Assembly (NCBI RefSeq): GCF_041146395.1
Contig: NC_091000.1
Coordinates: forward strand, 17,619,501-17,683,500
Source: Eulemur rufifrons
Lineage: Eukaryota; Chordata; Mammalia; Primates; Lemuridae
Direction: 5' to 3'
Length of the DNA: 64,000 nt
The notes beneath the pieces are model-generated. The model did no database searches and was not told where the DNA came from. It saw only the letters and a program-made list of their open reading frames with translations. Each line of letters opens with the position of its first letter. Positions within the stretch are counted from its first letter, which is position 1. Shown one piece after another: positions 11,054-22,480 of the stretch. A program made the translations under genes and the position numbers.

Positions 11054-11520
11054 TACTTACACTATTGTATTTATTATGGTACAAATCAAGTAGCAACTTT
11101 CTTAATGTGCTTCAGAAAAATAGATTTAAGAAGGCTGTTCTCTATCAGATATTTTTCACTCTGTTTCTCTACCTTTCCATATCCTCTGCCCCAGGGTACT
11201 TTGATGAAATGTGTCACACTATGGCTGTTTTATGATCTGATGTTTAAAAGGACTATAAGCATTTAGAAAGCATGTACTTTATTGTTGCCAGATATCCAGA
11301 ACTACAACATGGTATTTTCCACAAAGCACTTCGGGTCCTACTGTAGCTGTTGCTCAGCTATTCTTGTGGGACTCTATGTGTTTTATGTTCTCTGCTTCCT
11401 CCAAGAGCCCCAGGTATCTCTGGATTATCTCAGGGAGATCAGCATGGCTAGCTTTTGGCACTCTCACTGCTCAATGGAACTCTACCGGATGGTGAGAGAG
11501 AGAAATTTTTAAAAAAGCTG

Positions 11521-11542
11521 AAACTCAAACCAGTTTGAGTTT
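11521..11542. repeat. Perfect 10-bp hairpin
   Basis: AAACTCAAAC and its exact complement GTTTGAGTTT are separated by CA. Function unknown. Confidence 0.85.
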
Positions 11543-13906
11543 TGGCATTTTGGTACTTGGTTACAAGTCTGGTAAATGATTGGACTGGGAAAGAAGGAAG
11601 TTGTAGTTGTAGGTCTTCCATAACCACTTGAATCTTTTCCCAAAGGTTTTGCTGGCCAGGGTGTTTGAAGATAGGAAATGACTAGGGTGTAGTTTCAGAT
11701 CTGGGGATTGTCTCTCCCATCAGAGAAGATGGAATAAAATCTATAGGTCATTCCTACATTTAAAAAAATGGTTGACTGGACTTATACATAGGATTATTTC
11801 TGGAACACCGTGTGTAGGGTTTGGATGGCAACCGTGTGGCTCTGTAAGGTAGAAAGTGGCATGATGTTTAGTTATGAATGTTATATCCCAAATTCTTTGA
11901 CATTCAGGGCATGGGTCAAAAGTGTATAGTTTTGGTTTAGCATTCTGTGACTATCCAGCTGACTTTTTGTTTTCCTTCCTCTTCTTTTATGGGGTAGTTA
12001 GGGTTTAGATTTTGTTTTTACCACTGACTCTAATTTAATTGTGGTTACTTTATTTTTTGTAGCTATGCCCAGAACTTTTTCGGTTGTTGGTAAACTTTAA
12101 AAAATACCACAGTGCATGTAAACATATACAATTTAAGAACCAATCATGACTAAGGCCTATGAGATCCTTTGAAAAATTCTTACTTGGAAGCAATTCTAAT
12201 TAATAAGATATTTTCTGGTTTCCTTTGTGTGTGCTTTATTAATAATAATTCCGATAGTCAGATAGAATCTTTTTTCCTCCTATGGTTAATTTTTCCCTAT
12301 TCCCCTTTTCAATAACTAATTCTATTGCAGTTATCTTTAATTAAAAAATGTGGTAAACTTGTGATAACAAGCAACCAGCATGATAGAAATAAGAATAGTT
12401 GAACTCTTAAAAGTCAGAATTTTGCTGATGTTCTTTTATAATAAACTCAGTGAAAATGAATTACAGGAAATCTTCATTAAACTATAATTGGTTTATTCAA
12501 GAGAATCTTACACTGTAAAGAACATACTCTTCTTTCAGTTAACTAGAGACTGTATTTTTTAATAATAAGGATATTGGGTAACTCGCCTGGCTATTCAGAA
12601 CTATTTTGTTTTTCCTGTCATTTGAATTCCAGGTTGAGACAGTTTAATTCTTTTATGGAGTGAAGAGAGTAATGTCTGAATGAAACAGTGATAGAATTTG
12701 CTGCATATTTCTAACTGTGCTTTGGACCACAGTGAATAAGAATGATGAGGCTGTGAAATTTTGATGTTCAGAAGATACATTCTTTTATTCTTGAGCATGC
12801 CAAGGTCTAGTAAAGCAAAAATTGCTGTGTTTAGGAAAGATCAGTATGGAAGGTGCACACGATGTCTCTGAATGTGTGCACCATATATGTTTGTTGACTT
12901 TTTTCACTTCTGGCATGGGAATTCTTTTGAGGAGGAAGAATTATATTGCTAAAACATTTATTTACCAATTTATTCACCTCTTGATGTCAATTGATGGCTC
13001 GAATGTGATTTAAACTTGTACTATTTCTTGGTACTATTTTATGCTGTAGCCCTAAACTAAAACCTGAAAACTTCTCAAGGCTTTAAGAAAGTTATACTTG
13101 GTACAACAAAGCAACATACAATGCTAGCCATACAATGCTGGCCTACATTGCCAAAGAATTTTAAAATAAGTTTATTTTGTAAGGACTAAAAGTAGTTTTT
13201 AAAACATGTATAACAACTATTTATTGATGCTATGAATAATAATAAAATATACAGGGACACAAAATACTTACAATGTATATTTGCTTAGCATTTTGTACAT
13301 GTAAGCCTGCACTCAGTCTTTGGTAAATGAGTTTTAGTGTCTGCCAGGGTAGGTATGTTTCTACTATTGAAAGACTGTCTTCCTCAGGCACCACTTCCTT
13401 GGAAAGAGGCTTTGTTTGTGATTATATGCCAGTTGGATCAGAGTGTGAGCTGTGATTGATATGCTGATATGCTGTACCCACCATTCTTTTAAACATTTCT
13501 CTGCTCAACCTTTTGTTTATTGGGAGGAGGGAGCAGTAACAGAAGTTATCATAAATACAAGAGCGATGTCGGTCTTCCACAGTTACATTTGTCAGTCTTG
13601 GACGAGTAGCTGAAGGAAGCTGCAGAACTTCTAACACCCTGTCCTAGGTCCTCATTCTGCTCATGATGGTTAGCACTTGTTTGTTATGAAATATCCTCTA
13701 ATCTGGTGGAAAGGCTTAAAGACATTCCATGGTTCATAATTCAGTTCTTTCAGTGTCACCACAAGGAGCAACTTTACTGTGATGTAGAACATTTTTGATT
13801 TTTAAAGTACAGGTAGTAATACCACGTTAATAGTATATTGTTTTAGAAAAAATATATTGAGAAGAATGAGCAAAGGTATTTGCAAAGTATTTTAGATAAT
13901 TCAAAA

Positions 13907-13933
13907 TTTATTAATATATTATATATTAATAAA
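13907..13933. repeat. AT-rich 12-bp inverted repeat
   Basis: TTTATTAATATA (13907-13918) and TATATTAATAAA (13922-13933) are exact complements with a 3-base loop. Such AT palindromes are common and may extrude as cruciforms. Confidence 0.8.
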
Positions 13934-14025
13934 TCCATCTCTGGGTTCAGGAAATATTAATTGTATAACAATATTTATCTCCATCTAGTTTGGAATGTTA
14001 ATGGGAGAAACTGATATTTATTGGA

Positions 14026-14225
14026 GTCCTCTATGAACTGGGCACTTAGCAAGGTTCTTTATGTACACCAGTGTGTTTAATCCTTTGAGGTTGTATTACT
14101 AGCTCTACTTTAAAGATGAGGTAGCTGAGATTTTTAAAGGGTTAACTGACTGTCTCAAGGTCTTGCAGGTAATAAGTGGAAAGCCAATCTTATTTGAAAG
14201 TCCATCTTCTTCTGACCACACTACA
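14026..14225 (-). repeat. MIR SINE, antisense
   Basis: Antisense MIR: TTTATTGGAGTCCTCTATGA, ACTGGGCACTTAGCAAGGTT, TTAAAGATGAGGTAGCTGAG, CAGGTAATAAGTGGAAAGCC in order. Confidence 0.75.
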
Positions 14226-14919
14226 TCCTTAGATCTTTGCTCCTAGTGAAATATATATTTGCTACATCTATAGTATCAGATATTTAAGCAAATTCCCCCA
14301 CACAATTATAAAGCAGCATTCTACTTAGCGTTGATATTTACATATGCATTGCCACTTGCCTGTTCCCTACCAATTAGCTAACCTGGTCCTGGGATCCTTC
14401 CTGCATGAGATATGTTAGATTCATCTTGGCCTGTCTATTGTATTGGCTAAAATGTGATTCAGGCCTTTAAAATGTATCACTTGAATGATTGACTGGTCCT
14501 GGTTTACTCTAGTCCATGTTGAGAGATGTGACTAATTACTAATTTTCATTCGCATCCAGTATCTCTCAGTTGCTTATAGATTAGTCAACACTCCTAAGGA
14601 TGGCATTCAAGGGTTTATGGAATCTGTGCCCAATCTACTTTTTTAGAATCATCTACCACTACTTCCCTAGCTGAACCTGGGTCCAGTGTTGCCAGACGGT
14701 TCTCCTATATCTCTACCTGTGCCATGCTGTGTCTCCTGCCTGTTTGCTGCTTAACAAACCTGACTGTTATGAGCCCAGTTCAGATCCTAGTTCTTCTCTG
14801 AAAACTACCCCTAAGGTAAAGAGATCTTTCCCATTTAGACTACTTCTTACTATCTAAACCAATTGTTTGCCATTACCATTTACTGCAAAGAATCGTGGAA
14901 AGAGAACACATTTGACCCT
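14226..14919. other. Single-copy sequence, no gene seen
   Basis: No recognised repeat or coding exon. Confidence 0.4.
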
Positions 14920-15115
14920 TTTACTTATCTTAGGCAGGTCACTTTATGCATAAGACTCAGTTTCCTTAAACATAAAATGAGTGTGGTATGTAACTATTCC
15001 CCTCTGACTTACCCTGGGCAGGCTTCTTTTCTTCTTTGCGGCTCAGTTCCTTAAGTGGTAAAATGGAGATGATAAGAGTAACTAATAACAGAATTGGTAT
15101 GAGAATTAACTGAAG
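14920..15115 (+). repeat. MIR-like SINE, partly duplicated
   Basis: Sense MIR-like wording occurs twice: GGCAGGTCACTTTATGCATA with CTCAGTTTCCTTAAACATAA at 14933-14978, then CTCAGTTCCTTAAGTGGTAA and ATGGAGATGATAAGAGTAAC at 15042-15083. Either two SINE fragments lie side by side or one was duplicated. Confidence 0.45.
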
Positions 15116-16492
15116 GTGAGGTCCTTACCACCTGTTGTTCTATTTTTGGTTGAGTTCTATGGAAATGTAAACTGTGAACTTGGAGGCATTAGGAGAGCCT
15201 GCTCTTTACACACCTCATAATTCCTTCTCTAAAGGCCCAGAGTTGAAAGCCCAGCTTGATTTCTGATTTGTTGAAAGCAACAATGTGGTTCAAGAAGTGA
15301 GTACATTATATCAGAACTTGAGCTTGATTAGCCTTGAGAACATGCTTGAAATCAACTTATCTAGATCTGCAGCGAGGGCTAGAAAAAAGGGAAAGTTTTT
15401 GGTATTAAGCAATTTTCAGTTGAAAATCACCTGCTGGACAGTCTAAAGTCATATTATCGACCTCATATTTGCTTTTTCTTTTCTAATTATGTAAGACATT
15501 TACATTGTTTTTATAGAAAAGTCAGCAAATTTAGGTGGACAAGAAGAAAAAAAAATACCATAAAAGGAAAAATTATTCCCAAAAGAAAAACATCTTATTT
15601 CCCATCCTGAGTTAATATCTTTTAAACAAAATACCATCTACTCTTTCACTGCTGTAGTGAATGTTTCGTACAGCACTGATCAATTAACATACTGTGTTAT
15701 AGTTTCTGTCACTACATTGTAAATTTACAGACAGTAAATTTACATCATAAGCTTGGCCCGATGTTTTCAAAGAAATTCCTTTTTATTAAACAAATTTTAA
15801 ACAATACATAACAACTGTCTTTCTCTGACTTAGAATTACAAATCCCAGATGCAAGTATGGCTTTTTAAAAGTCATGAAAACAATCTTTAAGTAAACAAAA
15901 TGAAGTGGCCACAAGTAAGCAGTTCCATGAGTCTACGGCATGACGCGCAACAAGGATGAGAGAGGCATTGCTAAAACTCAAGATGCTCTGAAAGAAAGGG
16001 GTGAAAGGGAAGTTTTTTCTGTTGTGTGGGAGCTTGACAGAGTACCAAGTTTCGAGAATGAGTAACCTTCGTTTGCTGTCAGAGCCGTTCCAGGGGCTGA
16101 GAAATTGACGTCCATGTTCCAGGCACCCTCTGCCTTTCATGCGTTTGATCAGACACCTCAAGCTGTAAGTCGGAGTGCTGGCTGGCCATGGGGAGAAGGT
16201 GATCTGACTCTACTATCCGTTCCTCCTCTTGGCCACCTTTGGATGAGAACAGCAAGGGGCAAGTGTTGGAGTGTCTTTTGGGGAATGACTCACTCTGGAG
16301 CTCGCCCTGCTCCTGATCCAGAGCACCCCCGCCCCCCACTGGGCAGCAGTGGAGAATTGACTGCTTTCAACTCTTTCATTGATCTTTTAAAAAGGACATG
16401 GCTGTGGCTGGATTGGGGGCTATCTAATCTCACCAAACAGACATCACAACTTGAGACTGAATGAATCAACATAGAAATGGTATATAAAATGA
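15116..16492. other. Single-copy sequence, no gene seen
   Basis: Contains GC-richer sequence at about 16080-16460 with overlapping open frames of up to 119 codons on both strands. None has a convincing splice context or a family I recognise, so I do not call a gene. Confidence 0.35.
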
Positions 16493-16503
16493 AATTAAAA
16501 TGT

Positions 16504-16795
16504 AGGCCAGTTAAATTTTAATGGTGGCTAATGCCTGTAATCCCAGCACTTTGCGAGGCCAAGGCAGGACTATCACTTGAGTCAGGAGTTCGAGACCAGT
16601 GAGACCCCATCTCTACCAAGAAAAAAATAATGAGCCGGGTGCGGTGGCTCACACCTGCAGTCTTAGCTACTCGGGAGGCTGAGGTGGGAGGATCACTTTA
16701 GCCCACTGCAGTTTGAGGCTGTAGTGAGCTATGATCACACCAGGGCACTCTAGCCTAAGCGACAGAGTGAGACCCTATCTCAAAAAGAAAAAAGA
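16504..16795 (+). mobile_element. Alu SINE, older copy, sense
   Basis: Dimeric Alu with the left arm GCCTGTAATCCCAGCACTTT, a middle A-rich linker near 16620, and the right arm GCCGGGTGCGGTGGCTCACA. It ends in an A-rich tail. An 11-bp duplication AATTAAAATGT flanks it (16493-16503 and 16795-16805). The 5' start carries a short TTAAATTTTA insertion. Mutations are frequent, so it is older than the antisense Alus at 28.8 and 36.7 kb. Confidence 0.9.
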
Positions 16796-16819
16796 ATTAA
16801 AATGTGAAGTGAGGGAGCT

Positions 16820-16970
16820 GAGCAAGATGACAGCTAATACTTGTTTAAAGCATCATAAATTAGTCCATGTCACTATTATTATTATCTCCATTTTACACAA
16901 GGAAATTGAGTCAAGGAGAAGTTATATCTTGCCCTGAATCACATGAAAATGATATCTAAGTTTCCTTGCA
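16820..16970 (-). repeat. MIR SINE fragment, antisense
   Basis: TATTATTATCTCCATTTTAC, AAGGAAATTGAGTCAAGGAG and CCTGAATCACATGAAAATGA follow the antisense MIR order. Confidence 0.65.
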
Positions 16971-17179
16971 ACTCAATAGTACATGTTGAACGTTCTATAT
17001 TTTCTTTCTCATTAATCCAAATAATGGTATTTCTTGCCTTGCCTTCCACCATTTCTCTCCTCCCAACCCTATTTTCACCTCTAGTTCTTCTGTCTCCCTG
17101 TGATCCTCTGCACGTGCTAGGGATGTTACTATCTGGGTCCCTTTGGTTATACCTTCTTCCTTCTCGATCTCACTCTTTG

Positions 17180-17400
17180 CTATGTGCTTAAGTCCTACCT
17201 GGTTTCTCAGGAAGACCTCAGTTTTCACTCCTCTGCCGAGCCTCCCCTGGTCAGTAGGCCCACAGAGATCTCTGTCATCTGAAAAGCTCCTCTTGCGTTT
17301 GTTAACTGTGGTGCTTACCAAGTGCCTCATAGTGGTAGTTATTTTTGTGTAAGTTTATGTGTTAAACACCAATCTAGATTATACGTTTCTACAAGGCAAA
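17180..17400 (+). repeat. Possible L2-type LINE remnant
   Basis: AAGTCCTACCTGGTTTCTCA with AGGAAGACCTCAGTTTTCAC resembles the 3' part of L2-class LINEs (TCAGGAAGCCTTCCCTGA wording), but it is too diverged for certainty. Confidence 0.35.
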
Positions 17401-20400
17401 ACAGCCTTGCATATAGCCAGCTTTGATGAACACTGGTACTTACACTTCATTATGTAGTTTTCCTCATATATAAATATATGAAGAGAACTGTATTCTCTGC
17501 AACCTCTGAAAGGACTGACATATGATTAACATCATTATTCATATTGACATAGTCCATGCAGGAAGCAATCAGAGAAGCTAAATGAGCACGTTAAGCTTGG
17601 GAAATATTTACACTAGCTTAATTTTATTTAGCATTTCTTCAGTGACTGAAAAAGATTTAAGGAATTAATAGCATATACCAAGCTTTATAACTCTTGTACA
17701 CTTTATTTTGTGTCATGTACTTTAAGCATCAGTCAGCTGAAATCATAGATCAGAAAGATACACTGCCAACCAAGCAAGACACACTGTTCTATTTCCTCGA
17801 AGTCAGGCTGCTCCCCTGGAGTTGAGCTTCTATTTAACACTAACTCTGGTCTGTTTTATCAAAGACTTCTTCAGTCCTTTCATAGAGTCAAAATAAAGAT
17901 CTGAATAAAAGTCAACTATCTGCAACTTAATCCTGTTGCTTTCAAAACCCTCGGCACAAAAGGAAAATAGGCCCAGTAACTTTAAAGCACACGTATTCTG
18001 CATATATTCTCTGTAAAGACACAGGGTCCCAACCCTGTGTTTGCTACTTTAATAGTAAAGGATGTCTTGTGTTTCACACAGCATCTGAAATTTGAAAATT
18101 AATCTATCTCTAAATCTATCTCAGTGAGATCCCAGTGAGGATTAATAGAGATGATTAGATCAACTTTATGGGGAAGGGCTGGAATTTTTCCTGAACTGGT
18201 ACCATTGAGAGACCAGAATATCCAGTTTGGAAACGTACATTGATAAAAATAAATGAATAATTTCTAAATCTCCATTTCCCTTGGGTCTGTGATATATTAG
18301 TTAATTGCCAGAAAGTCAATGATTGAAAAGATGCAGTGAGGGTTTCAATTCACTTGTGAAGGGCGTAAGAGGTAGGCACAGGGCCCGAAGAGGACAGAGA
18401 GAGGACTTTTTCTGAAGAGCACGTAAGTGATTCTTTTTTGGCTTTCTTCCTTCAAACATACCAGTTCACAGTATGATCGTAATCACAGCAGTTTACATTT
18501 GCATAATGCGTGCCACTTGCCTTCCCAGATTTTATTCCCACTTGATCAGCTTTTTGCTGAGTACCTAATCTTGAAATGAATCATTTACTGTATGAGGATT
18601 TAAACAGGTCTTTTAGATAAAAAGTGCATTCCATATTTATGAGCACTGATTTCAAGAATCACTTTGAAAGAACTGTTGGGGTTGCTTTATATGAGAGATC
18701 TGAACTTAATCTCATTTGAGTCATCCTCCGTTTTATTTTCCAGAGTTTCCAAATCATGTTTGTAAATCCCTTAGTGTCTATTTCCTTCCTATGAGAGGAA
18801 AAATGTTTAGGCACATGTCAGGAACTTATGAACCTTCTCCCACTATTCTCGGTGTCTTGGGAAAACCAATTTTCTAAAATTAAAATGGCAGTCCATTTTG
18901 CAAGGCAATAATAATAATGATGATGGAGATGTTGTTGGTAATAATACTTAGGGGTTCTAATTCAGTACAGCAGGAGAGAGGAGATTATAGTCTATTAAAA
19001 CAAAGTTCTTTGATGTCTGTTGTGAAGAGGGATCCCAGAAAGGGTTATTATTCACTTTTAAAATGTATTATTGCTTGAATGTCCCCGTTTTACTTTAGAA
19101 CTTTTGTTATTTATAAAGCCTATTGCCTTTAAATCAGTTGCTTCCTGCATAATGAAACCCCAAACAACCTAGGAGAAAATAAAAGACGATTGCAAGTAAC
19201 TGAAATTATTTTTTGAGCTCCTGGGAAGAGAAAGAAAAAATAGAATAAACATTGTTTCCTGATTGCTACAGTTCAAATTCAATCAAAGATTTTGCTTGTT
19301 TAAATTAAAAATTAAAAGTACAAGAGGAAGGCTTTCCCCTCTTCTTTATAGAAGGGAAAGAAAGAAAACACGAAAGCAGGGGAGCTTTGCAAGGCTACTG
19401 GTGCCTGAGTAGAATCGCTAACTGGTTCCTCGCCTCTGTGCTGGGCTGCCTGTATTCACTGTATCACAAGCTTGAAACCAGACCTCATTTGACTGAGCCA
19501 AAAAATGGTCCTTTTGTTGCTGTTTTTTTTCCCTAGTGTCATCTCTCATGGTTGCCTGGGCAACCAGTGTGTATCCTTTCAGCATAGGTTACTGGGCCCC
19601 AGGAAGGAAGTGCTCCAGCGCTGGCCTGCTATTTTTATAGAACCGTTACATAATACAATCTATTAAAGCTTCCTCTTGGTGTTTTATTGCACAAAGGGGA
19701 AATTAAGTTTGATGACTCCTAAATGTTGGATGGAGGATGTCAGGTGACTCTGGGATTGTTTGGCCCAGGCCACATAGCAACAACATTCCCATATGCAATT
19801 CAAGGAGAACCCATATACAATCGTGCCCTTGGCAGTGTTCGCCTGCCTGGGGATCATTAGAGGAAACCGAGCTCTCAGCTGCTCAAGGGTGTAAGTTTTG
19901 TCCAACTACACAATGCTCCTTCTCTGGTAGGATGGCAGCAGACAATGAAACACTATTCACAGTTAAGGGCAAAGAGAATTTTAAAGGTGTAGCACATATG
20001 CTTTTAATAGACGGGATGGTTACTAGAAAAGAGAATTGGATTGACAGACAGAAGACCCAAGACCACCACTGCAGTGCTGCGTGGATGCCGTGGTCAGCTT
20101 TGCCTCGGGGTGACTCTGAAGTGGTCCTGGGGAAGGAGGCACTGGGAGAGGGGGGAATACCAGGTAAATGCCTTTTAAGTGGAGACCCAAGGCTTTTGCA
20201 GCACAACTTTAGGGATTCTGAACCAAAAGGGAATGAAAGCTCTTAGCTCCTTTTGTTCTCACACTACTGGTTGCCATTTGCCACCAGTCTGAAACACAGA
20301 AGGCACAAGTGTACAGCTGGATCAGAAGCTCTGTCCTGGACCAGAAATAAACCCCTTTATCCCCTGCAGAGAGACTTAAGGCCACGAGTAACCTGAGTGC

Positions 20401-21370
20401 CCTGGAATAGAGGAGTCGGGGCTGGCCACCCGCTTGTCCGTCTTCACAATCCATTGCTATTTTACGTATTCCCATCATTTCAACTAAACCTCCAGGCCTC
20501 TGACTCTGAAATCCCTCTCTCTGGCTTGCTTTTCTTGGGCTTACTTGTCTTGTGTTTCCAACCACCTGCTGGAGATCTTTTTCTGGATGTCTCACTTCGC
20601 TTCATAGTAAACAGACTTAAATGGAAATCTCCTCTTGTACTCTTTCAACACTTCTAAGAACACGATCTTCTTCTCAGCTTGGATAATTTGCTAGAACAGC
20701 TCACGAAACCCAGGGACAAGTTTCCTTACTATTACAGATTTACTACCATGAATATTTCAAAGAATACAAAGGAACAGCCAGGTGAAGAGTTACACAGGGT
20801 GAGATCTGGAACGGTCCCAAGCACAGAGCTTCTGTCTTCATGGTGGGCCACCCTCCCAGTACTTAGCCCTCAGTTTCAGCAGCAAGTAGATGTGTGGTTG
20901 TTTACCAACCTGGAAACTCTCTGAATCCCTTAGGGGTTTTATGGAGGCTTCATTACACAGGGATAGGTGATTAAATCATTGGCCACTGCTGATCAACTCA
21001 ACCTTCAGCTCCTCTCCCCTCCCCAGAGGCTGGGAATAGGGCTGAAAGTTCCAACCCTCTAATCATATGGTTGGCTCCCCTGGCAGCCAACCCCCTTCCC
21101 TTCCATCCTTAGGGGCTTTCCAAAAGTCACCCCATTAAAATAAAATCGGGTGTGGTTAAAAAGGGTTTGTTATGAATACCAGACAATGCTCCTTTCACTT
21201 TCATAAGCTTTGGAGCTGTTTCAGGAGACGGAGCGAAAACCAGAATATATATTTCTTATTATATCACAATTTTACAATCTCCAACATGAGACATAATTCT
21301 TCTGTTTCTCGAAAGACTCATGCTGACTCCCTGGTTTCCATGAGTAGCTGAATTCAGAGAATGCTAAATT
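17401..21370. other. About 4 kb of single-copy sequence
   Basis: The longest repeat-poor stretch of the window. A 170-codon frame (19737-20246, plus) and a 128-codon frame (20209-20595, minus) occur here but have no domain, no splice signals that I trust and no family resemblance. The block 19370-19680 looks regulatory rather than coding. Confidence 0.4.
19549..19566. promoter_or_regulatory. RFX-type X-box palindrome
   Basis: TGGTTGCCTGGGCAACCA consists of two perfect 8-bp inverted arms with a TG spacer. It contains GTTGCC-TG-GGCAAC, which fits the full RFX-family X-box (two GYAAC half-sites). It lies in repeat-poor sequence. RFX factors drive ciliary and other genes, but no neighbouring gene start is visible, so a distal element is the likeliest role if it is used. 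Confidence 0.5.
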
Positions 21371-21374
21371 TTGG

Positions 21375-21475
21375 TGATCATCTGGTCGAGCCTTTTCGTT
21401 TTGTAGATGAAGAAAGTGAGGCTAAAGGATGCAGTGATTTGTTCAAGATCATCTGGAGAGCTGGGAGCTGAGGGA
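21375..21475 (-). repeat. MIR-like ancient SINE fragment
   Basis: GATCATCTGGTCGAGCCTTT then TGTAGATGAAGAAAGTGAGG follows the common ancient-repeat wording for MIR-class SINEs. Confidence 0.5.
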
Positions 21476-21589
21476 AGACCTCTTTGTGGTGGACCCCGCT
21501 GCATTCTTCTCTCCCCATTTCACCTGGGCTCCACGTCTCTGAGAATTTTGACTCTCCTCCCTCACCCGTCTTATCAGTCCTTCTTTCAG

Positions 21590-21900
21590 GATCTCTCATA
21601 ATCCAATCTTTCCCATTTCCACTCCTACCACAGTCACTGAGCTTTGTTTACGTCAAACCTAGACCATTTAGCTTCCTAATTGGCTGCTGCTTTCCGCTGC
21701 TACCACTTGAATCAATATTGTATTTCACCTGTGGAATAATCTCACAGCTTTATCTCGTCACCTTATTATGCAAATACTTCTGACTCTTTATCATATATTA
21801 ACGTCCGAATTTAACTCTCCATAACCTGTCTCCCCCCTCACCCTTCCAAACTGCCTTTCTAGATTTACCATCCATCCCAACCAGTGGCCCTCTGTTTAGC
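21590..21900 (+). repeat. L2 LINE fragment, sense
   Basis: CCACTCCTACCACAGTCACT, AGCTTCCTAATTGGCTGCTG and the later pyrimidine-rich stretch match the L2 consensus region upstream of its 3' end. Confidence 0.55.
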
Positions 21901-22079
21901 AAGGTTTATTTGATTCACCATTCACTTTTCACAGGTCAGAAAGTCAGGGACAACTTTTCTTTTTTAATTCTATTGCTTCAGAAGGATGATTTCCAATGAA
22001 ATATTCCCAATCTTTATTCTGTAGGCCTTCCAGAAAATCAAAAATGATATGGAGCTGATAGAATAGTAGTGAAGATTTG

Positions 22080-22480
22080 TTACAAATCTTTCAGCACTCA
22101 AGCATCTCATTGAGTATTTACATCATGCTCAACTGACCAAGTGACCAAGAAGGACATGGCCCCTGCCATCTTGAAGCTTGTTAGTACAGGAGGGAGGCAT
22201 TCCATAAAAATTACAGAGCCATTAAATATATGATCACATGAAGAACTAATTTACCACAAATGTTTTAAGGGCCATGAAACATAAATTAGAGTGCGTGAGA
22301 GCAAATAATGGTAGGGAGTGGGAGTAAAGGTGGGATTTTAAATAGACTGGGAATTCAGGGAAGGATTTCCCCGGGCAGGTGACATTTACACCAAAACAAG
22401 AAGAATGAGATCGAGTTGGGAAAGCAAAGGTAGTGGGTGAGACAAGAGGATGGGTTGATCCAGAGAGGGGATCAGTGTGG
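22080..22480 (-). repeat. L2 LINE fragment, antisense
   Basis: CATGGCCCCTGCCATCTTGA, CAGGGAAGGATTTCCCCGGG and GGTGACATTTACACCAAAAC follow the antisense L2 order (GGAGCTTACA... then GGAAGGCCTCTCTGAGGAGG in the consensus). Confidence 0.6.

Larger units (their letters stand above)
11056..14025. other. Mostly single-copy sequence, no gene seen
   Basis: About 3 kb of AT-rich sequence. The first few dozen bases after 11055 may be the rest of the MIR that Tigger1 split. The remainder holds no repeat I can name and no frame with exon context. Two hairpins are listed separately. Confidence 0.4.

Noticed and set aside
16105..16464. A 119-codon plus frame with open frames also on the minus strand
   Set aside because: Both strands are open because the stretch is GC-richer. 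No domain and no reliable splice sites.
19737..20246. A 170-codon open frame on the plus strand
   Set aside because: No recognised domain, low-complexity-free but random-looking composition, no convincing splice or promoter context. Long chance frames are expected in a few kilobases of less AT-rich DNA.
20209..20595. A 128-codon open frame on the minus strand
   Set aside because: Overlaps the opposite-strand frame above and shows no family resemblance.
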